The notes under the pieces were generated by a model. That model did not search any database, was not told where the DNA came from, and saw nothing but the letters and a program-made list of their open reading frames with translations. A stretch of 64,000 nucleotides of DNA from an uncultured Acetobacterium sp. (GTDB lineage: Bacteria > Bacillota > Clostridia > Eubacteriales > Eubacteriaceae): contig NZ_OY760905.1 of assembly GCF_963664135.1 (NCBI RefSeq), forward strand, positions 3,684,736 through 3,748,735. Reading direction: 5' to 3'. A program made the position numbers and the translations under genes. Every line of letters begins with the position of its first letter. Positions within the stretch are counted from its first letter, which is position 1. Positions 54,361 to 63,605 of the stretch are shown piece after piece.

Positions 54361-57300
54361 ATGCAAGATCAAGGATGTATTTATCAAAAAGATGATTACA
54401 AAGAAATGTCACTTTTAGACAACCAGGTATTTAAACGTATCAGAAATGGAGAAAAGCAACTTTCTAAGTACCAGTTACTAGTCATCATCGATTTATTCAT
54501 TGAAATGATTAAAGCCATCGAAAAAATTCATGAAAAACTCCGGATGAATACATCGATTAATCCGGGAATATTCATGATTAAACCAGATTTGAATCATACC
54601 GGCAGGATCAAGATTCAAGTAGCTAGCGAAATCATCGGTTCTCAAAAAGACATATTGAATATAAACAGACTTCCTTATCTTTCACCCGAACAAACAGGCA
54701 GAACGGGCAGATCCATTGACCATCGGACGGACTTTTATTCTCTTGGCATCACCATGTATGAATTGCTAGTCGGGCAAAAACCATTTGCAGCAGAAAACAT
54801 GGTAGAAATGATTTATTGCCACATTGCCAAAAAACCGGTGGCGCCAGATATGATAAACCCGGAAATCCCCAAAACAATTTCGAAAATCATCATGAAACTC
54901 GTGGAAAAAGAACCGGAGCAGCGCTATCAGAGTGCTGCAGGGATTTGCTATGATCTTGAACAATGCCGGAAGTCATTAACTTTATCAGGTGTTGTAGAAG
55001 ATTTTGAAATTGGAATGAATGATCATTCAAGCATTTTTAAAATTCCCCAAAAGCTTTATGGCAGAGACAAAGAAAGCAAAACCATCAGCCAGATCTATCG
55101 GAAGGCGGCTAAAGGAGGAACACAGATACTCTTGGTAAGTGGATATCCAGGGGTGGGGAAAACCACTATCATTCAGGAAAGCTTTCGGCCTGTTTTAAAG
55201 CCGGGTGTGTTTTTTGCAAGCGGGAAGGCAGAGCCCTTGCAAAGCAACACCCCCTACTTTGTATTTTCGCAGATTGCAAAAGAATTAATTCGCATGCTAT
55301 TACAGGAACCGGATGTCATACTGAATCAGTGGAAAAATCGTTTATTAAAAGCATTGGATCATAATGGTCAGCTGATTATTGACTTAGTTCCGGAATTGCA
55401 GTTGATTATTGGAACTCAGACTGGGGTCAAGGAGCTTGAACCGACAGAAAACAAAAATCGATTTTTAAATACCTTTGGTAACTTATTTAAAATTTTTGCA
55501 AGCAAAAAACATCCGTTAACGATTTTCTTCGATGACTTTCAGTGGTGCGATTTGTCTTCTCTGGAGCTAATCCGATATTTGATCGATCTTACCGATATAG
55601 AGAGCCTGATTGTAATAATTGGCTACCGGGATAATGAAATACAGGAAAATCATCCGCTGAATCATTCCCTTAATGAACTTCGAAAAGCGGACAAAACGAC
55701 AGAACTGGTTGTAAAGTCGCTGGATGAGGAAAATGTCGCCTGCATTATTATTGACGCGGTGCATTGTGATAATGAAAGAGCCGATTCTTTGGCTAAAATC
55801 ATTTACAAAAAGACAATGGGAAATCCTTTTTTTGTAAGGAATTTGTTGCTTCATCTTCATACCAGTCAGTACATCCGATATAATGAGGCAATACACCTGT
55901 GGGAATGGGATGTGGCTGAAATTCAAAAGATTGAAATCAGTAAAAATATTGTTGACTTTATGATCAATCAGATCTTAGAATTACCGATAATGACGCAAGA
56001 CCTACTTAAAGTAGCCGCTCTAATCGGAACCACCTTTAATCTGAAAATTTTGGCGGATGTTCAGCGAATCAATGTTGATAAGGTCGTGGATAATCTGAAA
56101 CAAGCCGTCGAGAGAGAAATTATTATTCCCGAACATCATTATTATGATGTCAGACATGAAGGCGATGATCGTGCGTTCAAATTTGCTCATGACCGGGTGC
56201 AGCAGGCATGTGCTGTGCTTATCGAACAAGAGGGTCAAAAACAGCTACACTTAAAAATTGGGTACAGCATCAAGCAACGTTTACCGGCAGATGTGGTGAG
56301 AGATCAGGCAATGGGGATTGTGTGCCATTTAAATGAAGGTCTTGATCAGATTGAGTGCCGTGAAGAACGATTTGAAGCAGCCAGATTAAATCTTTGGGCC
56401 TGCCAGAAGGCAAAGGCTGCCTCTTCCTTCCAGTTATCTCTGCAGTATATTTCAAAAGCAATCAGTTTACTGACAGATCACGCCTGGAAGCAGGACTATG
56501 AACTGACTTTTGAAATGATCAAGGTCTATGCAGAATGTGCCTATTTAAATAAGGAATATGCATTGGCAGAGCAGCAGATTGAAATTCTGATGAGACATGC
56601 CAGAAATTCAATCGATCAGGCGGAAATAAGGCTGATGCAGAGTATCCTGTATCGTTTTTTAGGGCAATTTGAAAATGTGATCAAATACGGAATTCAAGGG
56701 TTGAGTGTTCTTGGAATTAGGATGCCATCGGAGCCGGGTTTACACGCGGTCATAAAAGAGTTGATCATCGTAAAAAGCAGATTATGGGGAAAAAGCACCG
56801 AAACCCTTCTGAAGGCGCCACCTTTACAAAGTGATAAAGTCAAGCTGATCATACGGATTATGAGCGAGTTAAACAGTGTTACCTATAACGGCGGCAATGT
56901 TAATCTGTTTCTGTTATCGACCTTAAAAAGTTTAAATCTGACAATTAGATATGGGAATAGTCGCGAGGCGGCTTCAATTTATTCGGCCTATGCAATTCTA
57001 TTGGCAGTATTGGGGGATCTAAAAAATTCATATCAATTTAATAAATTGGCGCTCACGCTTGTAGAATCAGAGGAACGGGCCCAGTATCGGGCAAGTATCT
57101 ATTTTGCCTATGGATTTTTGGGGTATTCCTGGAGCGAGTCTTTTCATGATGTTGATCAGTGGTTCAAGAAAACCATGGAAGAGGCCATCCGGTATGGTGA
57201 TCATTATCAAATTGCGTTAGCGGGCACCTTTATGTATGTTTTTAAAGGGGACACAAATCTGGAGGTGCTAATCGCGAAAGCGATGGAACACGTTCCGCTG

Positions 57301-59307
57301 ATCCGACAGACCAGCAACAAATTCGGCTATTATTCATCCTTTTTATTTCTCCATCGATGGCTTAACTATGCCGGACTGACCGATGACTTGTTTAGTTTGA
57401 ATGTATCCCAGGAAACATTTGATCGAAATGGAACGGTTGGCATCGTGGCCAGCGAGGAAGAATGCCTGGAGAATTTGCGTCAAATTAATGCGCTATCAGT
57501 AATCGGGGTATATTATAAGGAAAAAATGTACATTCATTACTTATATGATGATTACGCAGGAGCCTTGAACTATTTAAAAGAATCTGATAAATATCTGAAA
57601 AATCATTCAGGAACGCCCTATATTGTGGAATGCAGAATCTGCAGCTTTCTGGTTATTGCGGCAAATTTATCAGAAATGGAACCAGCGGTCGCCAGTAAAT
57701 CAATTAGAAGGCTAAAGCGTGAATATAAATACGTGAACGCCTGGGCAACGTATAATCCGGAAAATTTTTTGCATTTGCAGTATCTATTGGACGCTGAACT
57801 GGCTCGGATTGAAGGTAAAAATGATCGGGCCATTGAGTGGTATGAGTTGGCAGCGAAAACTGCTCAGCGAAATGGCTTTATCCGTGACGAAGCTTTGGCA
57901 AATGAGCTGGCCGCTAAACTATTTTTAGCCCGAGGGATGAATAAACAGGCGGCATTTTTTATGACCGAAGCTCTTAATGGTTATCGATTGTGGGGGGCGA
58001 CAGCTAAAACCAGACAGATAACAGAGAAATATGATGATTTGCTCAACCTTATACAAAGCCGCAAAAGCGGATTGGCAAAAGATGAGCCCGCTATGATAAA
58101 GGATATCGATCTGGTCTCCATCATCAGCGCCTACCAAACGATAACAAAAGAAGTGCAGCTCTCAGATCTGCTCAGACAGATTGTCAAAATCGTGGTGGAA
58201 AATTCCGGAGCCCAGAAAGCCTATATCCTTTTAAAAGATGAACAAGTGTGGCAGATTGAGGCCGAGTATTTAGAGGGGAAAGATGAAATCAAGGTGCTGC
58301 AGGCTTTGAAATTGAGCGGCACAGTTGGGCTATTGCCTGAATCGGTGATTAATTTTTGCATCCATACAGGCGAAAATCTGGTGCTTAATGATGCCGCCGC
58401 AGGACCAGGTGATTTCGAAACGGATGATTATATTCAGAAAAATCAGACAAGATCACTGCTGTGTATGCCGATTAAAAATCAAGGCGAAACAACAGGGCTT
58501 TTATACTTAGAAAATAACTTATCAGCAAACGTTTTTACCAATGATCGGCTTCAGGTGCTGGAACTGCTGACGGCCCAGTTTTCCATTTCGATCAAAAATG
58601 TTCAGCTCTTTTCTAATCTGATTGAAACAAAGGAGGAGCTGCATCGTTCCATGGAGGAATTGTTGCGTTCGGAGATTGCTTTTTTACAGGCGCAGATTAA
58701 GCCCCATTTTCTTTTCAATGCATTAAATACCATTGCCGCTTTTTCTTTGGATGAACCTCAAATGACCCGAGAATTACTGGTAAATTTAAGCCAATTTCTG
58801 CGGGGTAGTTTTGATTTTAAAAACAGAGATAAGCTGATACCGTTGCAGAAAGAGCTGGAATTGGTGGATGCCTATCTATTTATTGAAAAAGCCCGGTTTG
58901 GGGAGCGACTTCAAGTTGTCTATGATATTGATAAGTATCTCGATTGTTTGCTCCCGCCGCTGGTGATTCAGCCTTTGGTGGAAAATGCCGTGCAGCATGG
59001 TTTGGTGGAACGAAAAAAAGGCGGAACGGTAACCATTTCGGCACATCGAAAAGAGGATGGCATCATCATCAGCGTTGCGGATGATGGTGTCGGAATGCCG
59101 GAAGATCCCTTTAAAAAACCGCCAAGCGGTAAAGAAGGCGCGGGGGTTGCTTTAAAGAACATTAACATGCGACTGCTCAAGTTCTATGATCGTGGATTGG
59201 AAATCGGAGCAAGAACGAATGGCGGAACCAGAGCAACAATTTTTATTCCAATGGAAAATAAGTCGACAGCTGCTTTTAAGGATGATTCGCAAAAAATTAA
59301 TAGCTGA
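54361..59307 (+). CDS. Giant pseudokinase-AAA-GAF-histidine kinase
   Basis: A ~1648-residue multidomain sensor. Residues ~15-220 are the C-lobe of a Ser/Thr kinase (PYLSPEQTGRTGRSIDHRTD, DFYSLGITMYELL) but lack the Gly-rich loop and VAIK Lys; the HRD-like site reads SINPG and DFG is absent. An AAA/NACHT-like ATPase follows (Walker A SGYPGVGKTTI near 260; Walker B TIFFDDFQWCD), then a long helical, TPR-like region, a GAF domain (about 1280-1420), and a LytS-type kinase with QIKPHFLFNALN and NAVQHG/DDGVGMP. No membrane segment is visible. ATG 54361 is chosen, with GGGGGT upstream; GTG 54343 is possible. It partners the SARP regulator. Confidence 0.9.
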   Translation: MQDQGCIYQKDDYKEMSLLDNQVFKRIRNGEKQLSKYQLLVIIDLFIEMIKAIEKIHEKLRMNTSINPGIFMIKPDLNHTGRIKIQVASEIIGSQKDILNINRLPYLSPEQTGRTGRSIDHRTDFYSLGITMYELLVGQKPFAAENMVEMIYCHIAKKPVAPDMINPEIPKTISKIIMKLVEKEPEQRYQSAAGICYDLEQCRKSLTLSGVVEDFEIGMNDHSSIFKIPQKLYGRDKESKTISQIYRKAAKGGTQILLVSGYPGVGKTTIIQESFRPVLKPGVFFASGKAEPLQSNTPYFVFSQIAKELIRMLLQEPDVILNQWKNRLLKALDHNGQLIIDLVPELQLIIGTQTGVKELEPTENKNRFLNTFGNLFKIFASKKHPLTIFFDDFQWCDLSSLELIRYLIDLTDIESLIVIIGYRDNEIQENHPLNHSLNELRKADKTTELVVKSLDEENVACIIIDAVHCDNERADSLAKIIYKKTMGNPFFVRNLLLHLHTSQYIRYNEAIHLWEWDVAEIQKIEISKNIVDFMINQILELPIMTQDLLKVAALIGTTFNLKILADVQRINVDKVVDNLKQAVEREIIIPEHHYYDVRHEGDDRAFKFAHDRVQQACAVLIEQEGQKQLHLKIGYSIKQRLPADVVRDQAMGIVCHLNEGLDQIECREERFEAARLNLWACQKAKAASSFQLSLQYISKAISLLTDHAWKQDYELTFEMIKVYAECAYLNKEYALAEQQIEILMRHARNSIDQAEIRLMQSILYRFLGQFENVIKYGIQGLSVLGIRMPSEPGLHAVIKELIIVKSRLWGKSTETLLKAPPLQSDKVKLIIRIMSELNSVTYNGGNVNLFLLSTLKSLNLTIRYGNSREAASIYSAYAILLAVLGDLKNSYQFNKLALTLVESEERAQYRASIYFAYGFLGYSWSESFHDVDQWFKKTMEEAIRYGDHYQIALAGTFMYVFKGDTNLEVLIAKAMEHVPLIRQTSNKFGYYSSFLFLHRWLNYAGLTDDLFSLNVSQETFDRNGTVGIVASEEECLENLRQINALSVIGVYYKEKMYIHYLYDDYAGALNYLKESDKYLKNHSGTPYIVECRICSFLVIAANLSEMEPAVASKSIRRLKREYKYVNAWATYNPENFLHLQYLLDAELARIEGKNDRAIEWYELAAKTAQRNGFIRDEALANELAAKLFLARGMNKQAAFFMTEALNGYRLWGATAKTRQITEKYDDLLNLIQSRKSGLAKDEPAMIKDIDLVSIISAYQTITKEVQLSDLLRQIVKIVVENSGAQKAYILLKDEQVWQIEAEYLEGKDEIKVLQALKLSGTVGLLPESVINFCIHTGENLVLNDAAAGPGDFETDDYIQKNQTRSLLCMPIKNQGETTGLLYLENNLSANVFTNDRLQVLELLTAQFSISIKNVQLFSNLIETKEELHRSMEELLRSEIAFLQAQIKPHFLFNALNTIAAFSLDEPQMTRELLVNLSQFLRGSFDFKNRDKLIPLQKELELVDAYLFIEKARFGERLQVVYDIDKYLDCLLPPLVIQPLVENAVQHGLVERKKGGTVTISAHRKEDGIIISVADDGVGMPEDPFKKPPSGKEGAGVALKNINMRLLKFYDRGLEIGARTNGGTRATIFIPMENKSTAAFKDDSQKINS

Positions 59308-59330
59308 ATATAAAATCAGGCCTATTGTCC

Positions 59331-59378
59331 CAAAAGGTTGGTAAATTTGGCAAAAAAGCTGAATTGATCAGCCTTTTG
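59331..59378. repeat. 48-base hairpin element, copy B
   Basis: CAAAAGGTTGGTAAATT and GAATTGATCAGCCTTTTG pair imperfectly around GGCAAAAAAGCT. It matches copy A at 47391-47437 along its whole length with scattered changes. It lies just after the giant sensor gene and could end its transcription. The next 220 bases hold nothing clear. Confidence 0.65.
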
Positions 59379-59620
59379 AGCTTGTTAATGCGCTTTCATT
59401 TTCACACACTTAAAATCTAGTTATTCTACGTTTTTAGACAACTTGATTTACTTGTCAGTTACAAATAGTAGAAATGGATAATTGATAAGTTTGATGCCCA
59501 GACAATTGCAAGAGAACCCAAAGTGTTATAAAATATATTTTATGAAAAAGTAACGAGACCAATTATAGAGAACCTACGATTGGTATATTTAATAAAATTT
59601 GTTTGAAGGGAGAAATAAAA

Positions 59621-60127
59621 TTGAATTGTAAAATACGCAAATGGAAAATAGAAGATGCCCAGCAGCTGGCAGAAGCACTTAGTAACAAAAAAATCCTCGA
59701 TAATTTGCGGGATGGTTTACCATTTCCATATACGGAAGAGGATGCCAAAGACTATATGAATGGGATGTTGAGTTCGGATAAAGATCAAACCTATGCTTTT
59801 GCAATTATATATGAAGACAAGATAATCGGCAGTATTGGCGTTTTTCGAAAAGACAATATCCATTCAAAAACGGCTGAGATGGGTTATTATATTGGCGAGC
59901 CCTATTGGGGACAAGGCCATGGAACAAGTGCGGTAATACAGAGTTGTGAGCTGATTTTTAAAACGACGGATATCATTCGAATCTTTGCCGAACCCTTTTC
60001 ACGAAATCTGGCGTCTTGTCGTATTCTTGAAAAAGCTGGCTTTAAGCTGGAAGGAATTCTAAGAAAAAATGCCATCAAAAATGGCCAGATAGAAGATATG
60101 AAGCTCTATGCATTAGTTAAAGAGTAA
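59621..60127 (+). CDS. GNAT N-acetyltransferase (RimJ/RimL type)
   Basis: A 168-residue acetyl-CoA-dependent acetyltransferase. Family features are the RKWKIEDAQQLAEAL start, MGYYIGEPYWGQGHGTSAV (acetyl-CoA-binding loop Q-G-x-G-T) near residue 90, and ASCRILEKAGFKLEG near 135. RimJ/RimL-like enzymes act on protein N-termini or small amines. The frame is open from a TTG at 59603, but AAGGGAG at 59606-59612 lies inside it, so the TTG at 59621 is more likely. It stands alone upstream of an esterase gene. Confidence 0.9.
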   Translation: MNCKIRKWKIEDAQQLAEALSNKKILDNLRDGLPFPYTEEDAKDYMNGMLSSDKDQTYAFAIIYEDKIIGSIGVFRKDNIHSKTAEMGYYIGEPYWGQGHGTSAVIQSCELIFKTTDIIRIFAEPFSRNLASCRILEKAGFKLEGILRKNAIKNGQIEDMKLYALVKE

Positions 60128-60227
60128 GGACGTTGTGACATTGGCTTAATAAGAGCGATATAAATGAGTAAAATATTTTTACCAGAACCTGATTTCAAAA
60201 TTCAACTCAAAAATCTGGAGGACACCA

Positions 60228-61199
60228 TTGCAAAAATACAATATCCATAGCGACTTTAAAAAATACGAAAAAATGAAAACACCGATAACCCCAGCGCTGC
60301 TGCCGCTGATGAATAGTATCATAGCGACAAGCTTCAATAAAAAGAAACCGGAAAAGGGTGTGCGTGAAATGATAAAAAAAATCCCCGGCTATCAAGATGA
60401 ATCCATTGAGATAAGGATCTATGAACCAGAGGATATAAAAGAGGCTTTACCCTGTCTGATTTATTTGCATGGCGGTGCCTTTGTCCTGAAGTCGGCAGCG
60501 TTCCACAAGCAGTTAATCTGTGAATATGCGCTCAAAACGCCTTGCAAAGTCGTTTTTGTTGATTATCGGTTGGCACCGAAACATGCCTTTCCGGTTGGGG
60601 TGGAAGACTGCTTTGCTGCCTTTGAGTGGGTCTGCCAAAATGCGGCAGATATCGGTATTGATTCCAGTAAAATTGCAGTGGGCGGAGATAGTGCCGGCGG
60701 GGCACTTGCGGCGGCTGTCTGCCTGATGGCACGCGATCGAAAGGCTCTAAAAATAAGCTTTCAGATGCTCATCTATCCGGTTACCGATGCCCGGCAGATC
60801 ACTGAGTCAGTTAAAGAGTTTACTGACACCCCACTTTGGAACGGCAAACAGAATCAGAAAATGTGGCAGCTCTACCTCGGGGAAGGGGTTCATTTAAACA
60901 AAGAATATGCCTCACCAATGGAAGCAATTTCTTTAGAAAACCTGCCGGATGCCTATGTTGAAGTTGCCGAATTTGACTGTTTGCGGGATGAAGGGATAAA
61001 TTTTGCCGAAGCCTTGCGAGAAAGTGGCATTCCGGTTGAGTTAAATCAGACCAAGGGAACGATCCATGGTTTTGAAATTGCCGAAAACAGTGAGATTGTG
61101 CGCCAAAGTGTTATCAAACGAGTTGCAGCATTGAAAAAAGTCTTTTATGATCATTCTCAAACTTCTGCTCCCTCTCTTTTGGTATCATCGACTAAATAA
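60228..61199 (+). CDS. HSL-family alpha/beta hydrolase (esterase/lipase)
   Basis: A 323-residue esterase of the hormone-sensitive-lipase family. The oxyanion-hole motif HGGAF is at 81-85, the nucleophile elbow GDSAGG at 153-158 with Ser155, Asp is probably in EFDCLRDEG, and His in TIHGFEI. No signal peptide is present, so it is cytoplasmic. The TTG start at 60228 follows GGAGG. Such enzymes cleave short-chain esters; the native substrate is unknown. Confidence 0.92.
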   Translation: MQKYNIHSDFKKYEKMKTPITPALLPLMNSIIATSFNKKKPEKGVREMIKKIPGYQDESIEIRIYEPEDIKEALPCLIYLHGGAFVLKSAAFHKQLICEYALKTPCKVVFVDYRLAPKHAFPVGVEDCFAAFEWVCQNAADIGIDSSKIAVGGDSAGGALAAAVCLMARDRKALKISFQMLIYPVTDARQITESVKEFTDTPLWNGKQNQKMWQLYLGEGVHLNKEYASPMEAISLENLPDAYVEVAEFDCLRDEGINFAEALRESGIPVELNQTKGTIHGFEIAENSEIVRQSVIKRVAALKKVFYDHSQTSAPSLLVSSTK

Positions 61200-61313
61200 A
61201 CAATTTTTGAAACGGTCTCTTAACTTAAACAAATGGTAAAAATAAGCGATAGTTTATGTATTATATCGTTATAATAATTAATCACCGATAAAACTATTAT
61301 TATGATAAAATTT

Positions 61314-62009
61314 TTACCAGTCCTTAAATGAGTCATGTCGGTTGTATCTATGGGATGATTTTCTGGCAATTATTCCATCTTGAAATTGGATGTTAATAGT
61401 ACTCATTTTTGAAATAATTCGAAGTTTTCGTTCTCCGATACCACTTGTTTCAGGATAATTACATCGGCGGTTCTTGGTTTTGCAAAATACAGTATAGTTT
61501 TCTTCAGAACTATTGATGAAACAATCAATTTTTCCGTTTTCTGAGGATATATCCAACAGATCAAATACATTCACTGCATAGCAATTGATGTTTCCATGAT
61601 TTCCACGAATGTCAATGAGGTTAGCATTTACATTTTCTAGAAGTATTTCTCCTGAATTTGAAGAAATTCCGATGTTTCCTAAGGTAGATACATCGGTAAG
61701 ATGTATTTTGTCTTCTTTGGTTTGCAAAATCAGTTTTCCATTATAATCTGATGGCACTTTTATTAATAACTGTGAGTCTTTCTTTAAATCAATCAAGGCT
61801 AATGTTCCGTAAATTCCTATAGCAGCATGATCAGCAATGTTAAGCTGATTACCTTCCTGCTTAATATCAAGAGTGCGCATAATAGTATTGCTCCAAGTGA
61901 TTTCAATTTTATCACTTAAGGAGTTTAAAACGCATATGTTAAAAATATGACAATTTATTTCTAATTTATCAACCTCACTTACTTTATATTCCATGTATTC
62001 CATTTTCAT
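61314..62009 (-). CDS. DUF4097-like beta-helix protein
   Basis: A 231-residue protein whose centre is a row of short repeats (LTDVSTLGNIGISSNSGEI, LENVNANLIDIRGNHGNI, then LLDISSENGKI), like the right-handed beta solenoid of DUF4097 proteins. No signal peptide or membrane segment is seen. Its start overlaps the end of the upstream gene by four bases, so the two are co-translated. The family often sits with membrane or regulatory genes, but its function is unknown. The tail is basic and unlike the core. Confidence 0.65.
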   Translation of the reverse strand: MKMEYMEYKVSEVDKLEINCHIFNICVLNSLSDKIEITWSNTIMRTLDIKQEGNQLNIADHAAIGIYGTLALIDLKKDSQLLIKVPSDYNGKLILQTKEDKIHLTDVSTLGNIGISSNSGEILLENVNANLIDIRGNHGNINCYAVNVFDLLDISSENGKIDCFINSSEENYTVFCKTKNRRCNYPETSGIGERKLRIISKMSTINIQFQDGIIARKSSHRYNRHDSFKDW

Positions 62010-62863
62010 CTTATATCAATCCTTTCTTTTTTAAAGTAATAATTAATAGAAATATTACCAATTATGCAGCTAAATCCTCCGCATAGAAAAATGAAATAGC
62101 ACCACAATGGGTTCTTAATTAATATTACGACAGAAATAGTCACAACAAAAAACATATTTATTAAAAACGATAATGCTTTTGAATAAGCCATCCTGTTCTG
62201 TAATTTTTGTTGCTGGTATTGTTTTTGTACCTGTTCAGGCAAAGAAAGCAATAGCTCTTGAAATAAACTATTTGAGATTTCTTTATTAAAAAAATACTTC
62301 TCAGCCAATATCAGTTTGTTTTGAATAATATCAAAATCAGTTGAGTGTTCTTTTTGAAAATTATTTTTTAATTCAATGAAGTACCTTACTTTTTCTAGCT
62401 GCATTTTGCGATTATTCATATTCTGACGTTTTGCAAAAATAAAAAAAAGAGCCATTATTGTTTCCATTAGTAAAAAACAGCCTATATACACATATTGCAA
62501 TATGATGTTTTGATGGAACGCAGACATAAGTTTTGTCAGTATTGGAAAGATTGTAATCAAAAACATTAATACGATATTCATTAAAATACTTCCAATACTG
62601 CCGAGTGTCATGAATGAAGAATATAAAATGGTATGAGTTCCCCAAATGCTGGCTAGAGCAACGAAACTGATAAGGTACACTGTAATTTTATCAAATAATA
62701 TCAGTAGTGTCTGCATATCAAAGGTTTGAAAGCCAGTGACAGAAATCTCTAAAGCCATCATTGTCATAGCAATTGCAATAATTGCGTCAAACAGTGTGGT
62801 GATTCTTTTGTGATTGCTTTCAGTAGTTGATTTAAAATCGTTGAAATTATACAATTCAAACAT
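62006..62863 (-). CDS. TMEM175/DUF1211-family membrane protein
   Basis: A ~285-residue protein. The first helix carries the family signature as RITTLFDAIIAIAMTMMALE, in which the usual F-S-D is L-F-D. Four or five N-terminal helices are followed by a ~90-residue charged cytoplasmic stretch and two more helices. Bacterial TMEM175 proteins are potassium-selective channels. The frame is open from 62899 and the start is uncertain (ATG 62863 or 62884), because no good ribosome-binding site is seen. It is co-transcribed with the DUF4097-like gene and divergent from a TetR gene. Confidence 0.72.
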   Translation of the reverse strand: MFELYNFNDFKSTTESNHKRITTLFDAIIAIAMTMMALEISVTGFQTFDMQTLLILFDKITVYLISFVALASIWGTHTILYSSFMTLGSIGSILMNIVLMFLITIFPILTKLMSAFHQNIILQYVYIGCFLLMETIMALFFIFAKRQNMNNRKMQLEKVRYFIELKNNFQKEHSTDFDIIQNKLILAEKYFFNKEISNSLFQELLLSLPEQVQKQYQQQKLQNRMAYSKALSFLINMFFVVTISVVILIKNPLWCYFIFLCGGFSCIIGNISINYYFKKERIDIR

Positions 62864-62978
62864 CCTTTCGCTATAAAACAACATCTGTTGGATAACCAAA
62901 AAAAGTTGTATAAATTACTTAATGTGGTTATACTAACAAAGAAAATAAATCATTACAACCAGTAATTAATCTGAGAAT

Positions 62979-62996
62979 AGTGGGGTAAACTACACT
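62979..62996. promoter_or_regulatory. Candidate TetR operator
   Basis: AGTGGGGTAAACTACACT is an imperfect palindrome (AGTG-x2-GT-x2-AC-x2-CACT) in the gap between the divergent TMEM175 and TetR genes, the usual place for a TetR-type operator. Confidence 0.4.
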
Positions 62997-63038
62997 TTTG
63001 ATTAAAATGGTTGGATAAATGGAAAAAAAGGAGTAAAT

Positions 63039-63605
63039 GTGGATAAATCAAAACAGATGAACAAGAATGATTTGAGAAGCATAAAAACAGAGAAGGCAAT
63101 CAGAAAAGCATTTCATCAACTAACTCAGGAAAAAGAGGTAAGTAGAATAACTGTTCGAGAACTGGCTCAAAGAGCAGAAATTAACAAAACAACATTCTAT
63201 GCTCATTATGACACTATTTTTGACCTTATTGAGACCCTAGAAAAAGAAACCATTGATTATATTATTAACAATCTTGCTGAATTCCAAAAGTTGTTTGATG
63301 AACCAGACATGTTTATCGATAATTTGTATTGGTCACTATTAGATTGTCAGGTTGATAATATATTTCATTTCAATGCTAATAGCGGTTACTTTAGTCAAAA
63401 AATAGATATTGCGATCGCTGACGAAATGAACCGTCAGAATATTGATATAAATCAATATCGAATATTCCGTGTACTTGCAATATTTATTATAAATGGACTT
63501 CTCGCCTTGCTACGGAATCAAAATCAAATAACTAACAGTGATATACAATATATTAAATCCTTTGCAAAAAGTGGGATCCATTCGGTTATTAAAGAGACAC
63601 TTTGA
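63039..63605 (+). CDS. TetR/AcrR-family regulator
   Basis: A 188-residue regulator. The N-terminal helix-turn-helix region (about 12-60) reads KAIRKAFHQLTQEKEVSRI and TVRELAQRAEINKTTFYAHY, typical of TetR. The C-terminal ligand domain is helical and not assignable. The GTG start at 63039 follows AAAAAGGAG. It is divergent from the TMEM175/DUF4097 unit and probably represses it. The 395 bases after it to the window end hold no gene I can support. Confidence 0.9.
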   Translation: MDKSKQMNKNDLRSIKTEKAIRKAFHQLTQEKEVSRITVRELAQRAEINKTTFYAHYDTIFDLIETLEKETIDYIINNLAEFQKLFDEPDMFIDNLYWSLLDCQVDNIFHFNANSGYFSQKIDIAIADEMNRQNIDINQYRIFRVLAIFIINGLLALLRNQNQITNSDIQYIKSFAKSGIHSVIKETL

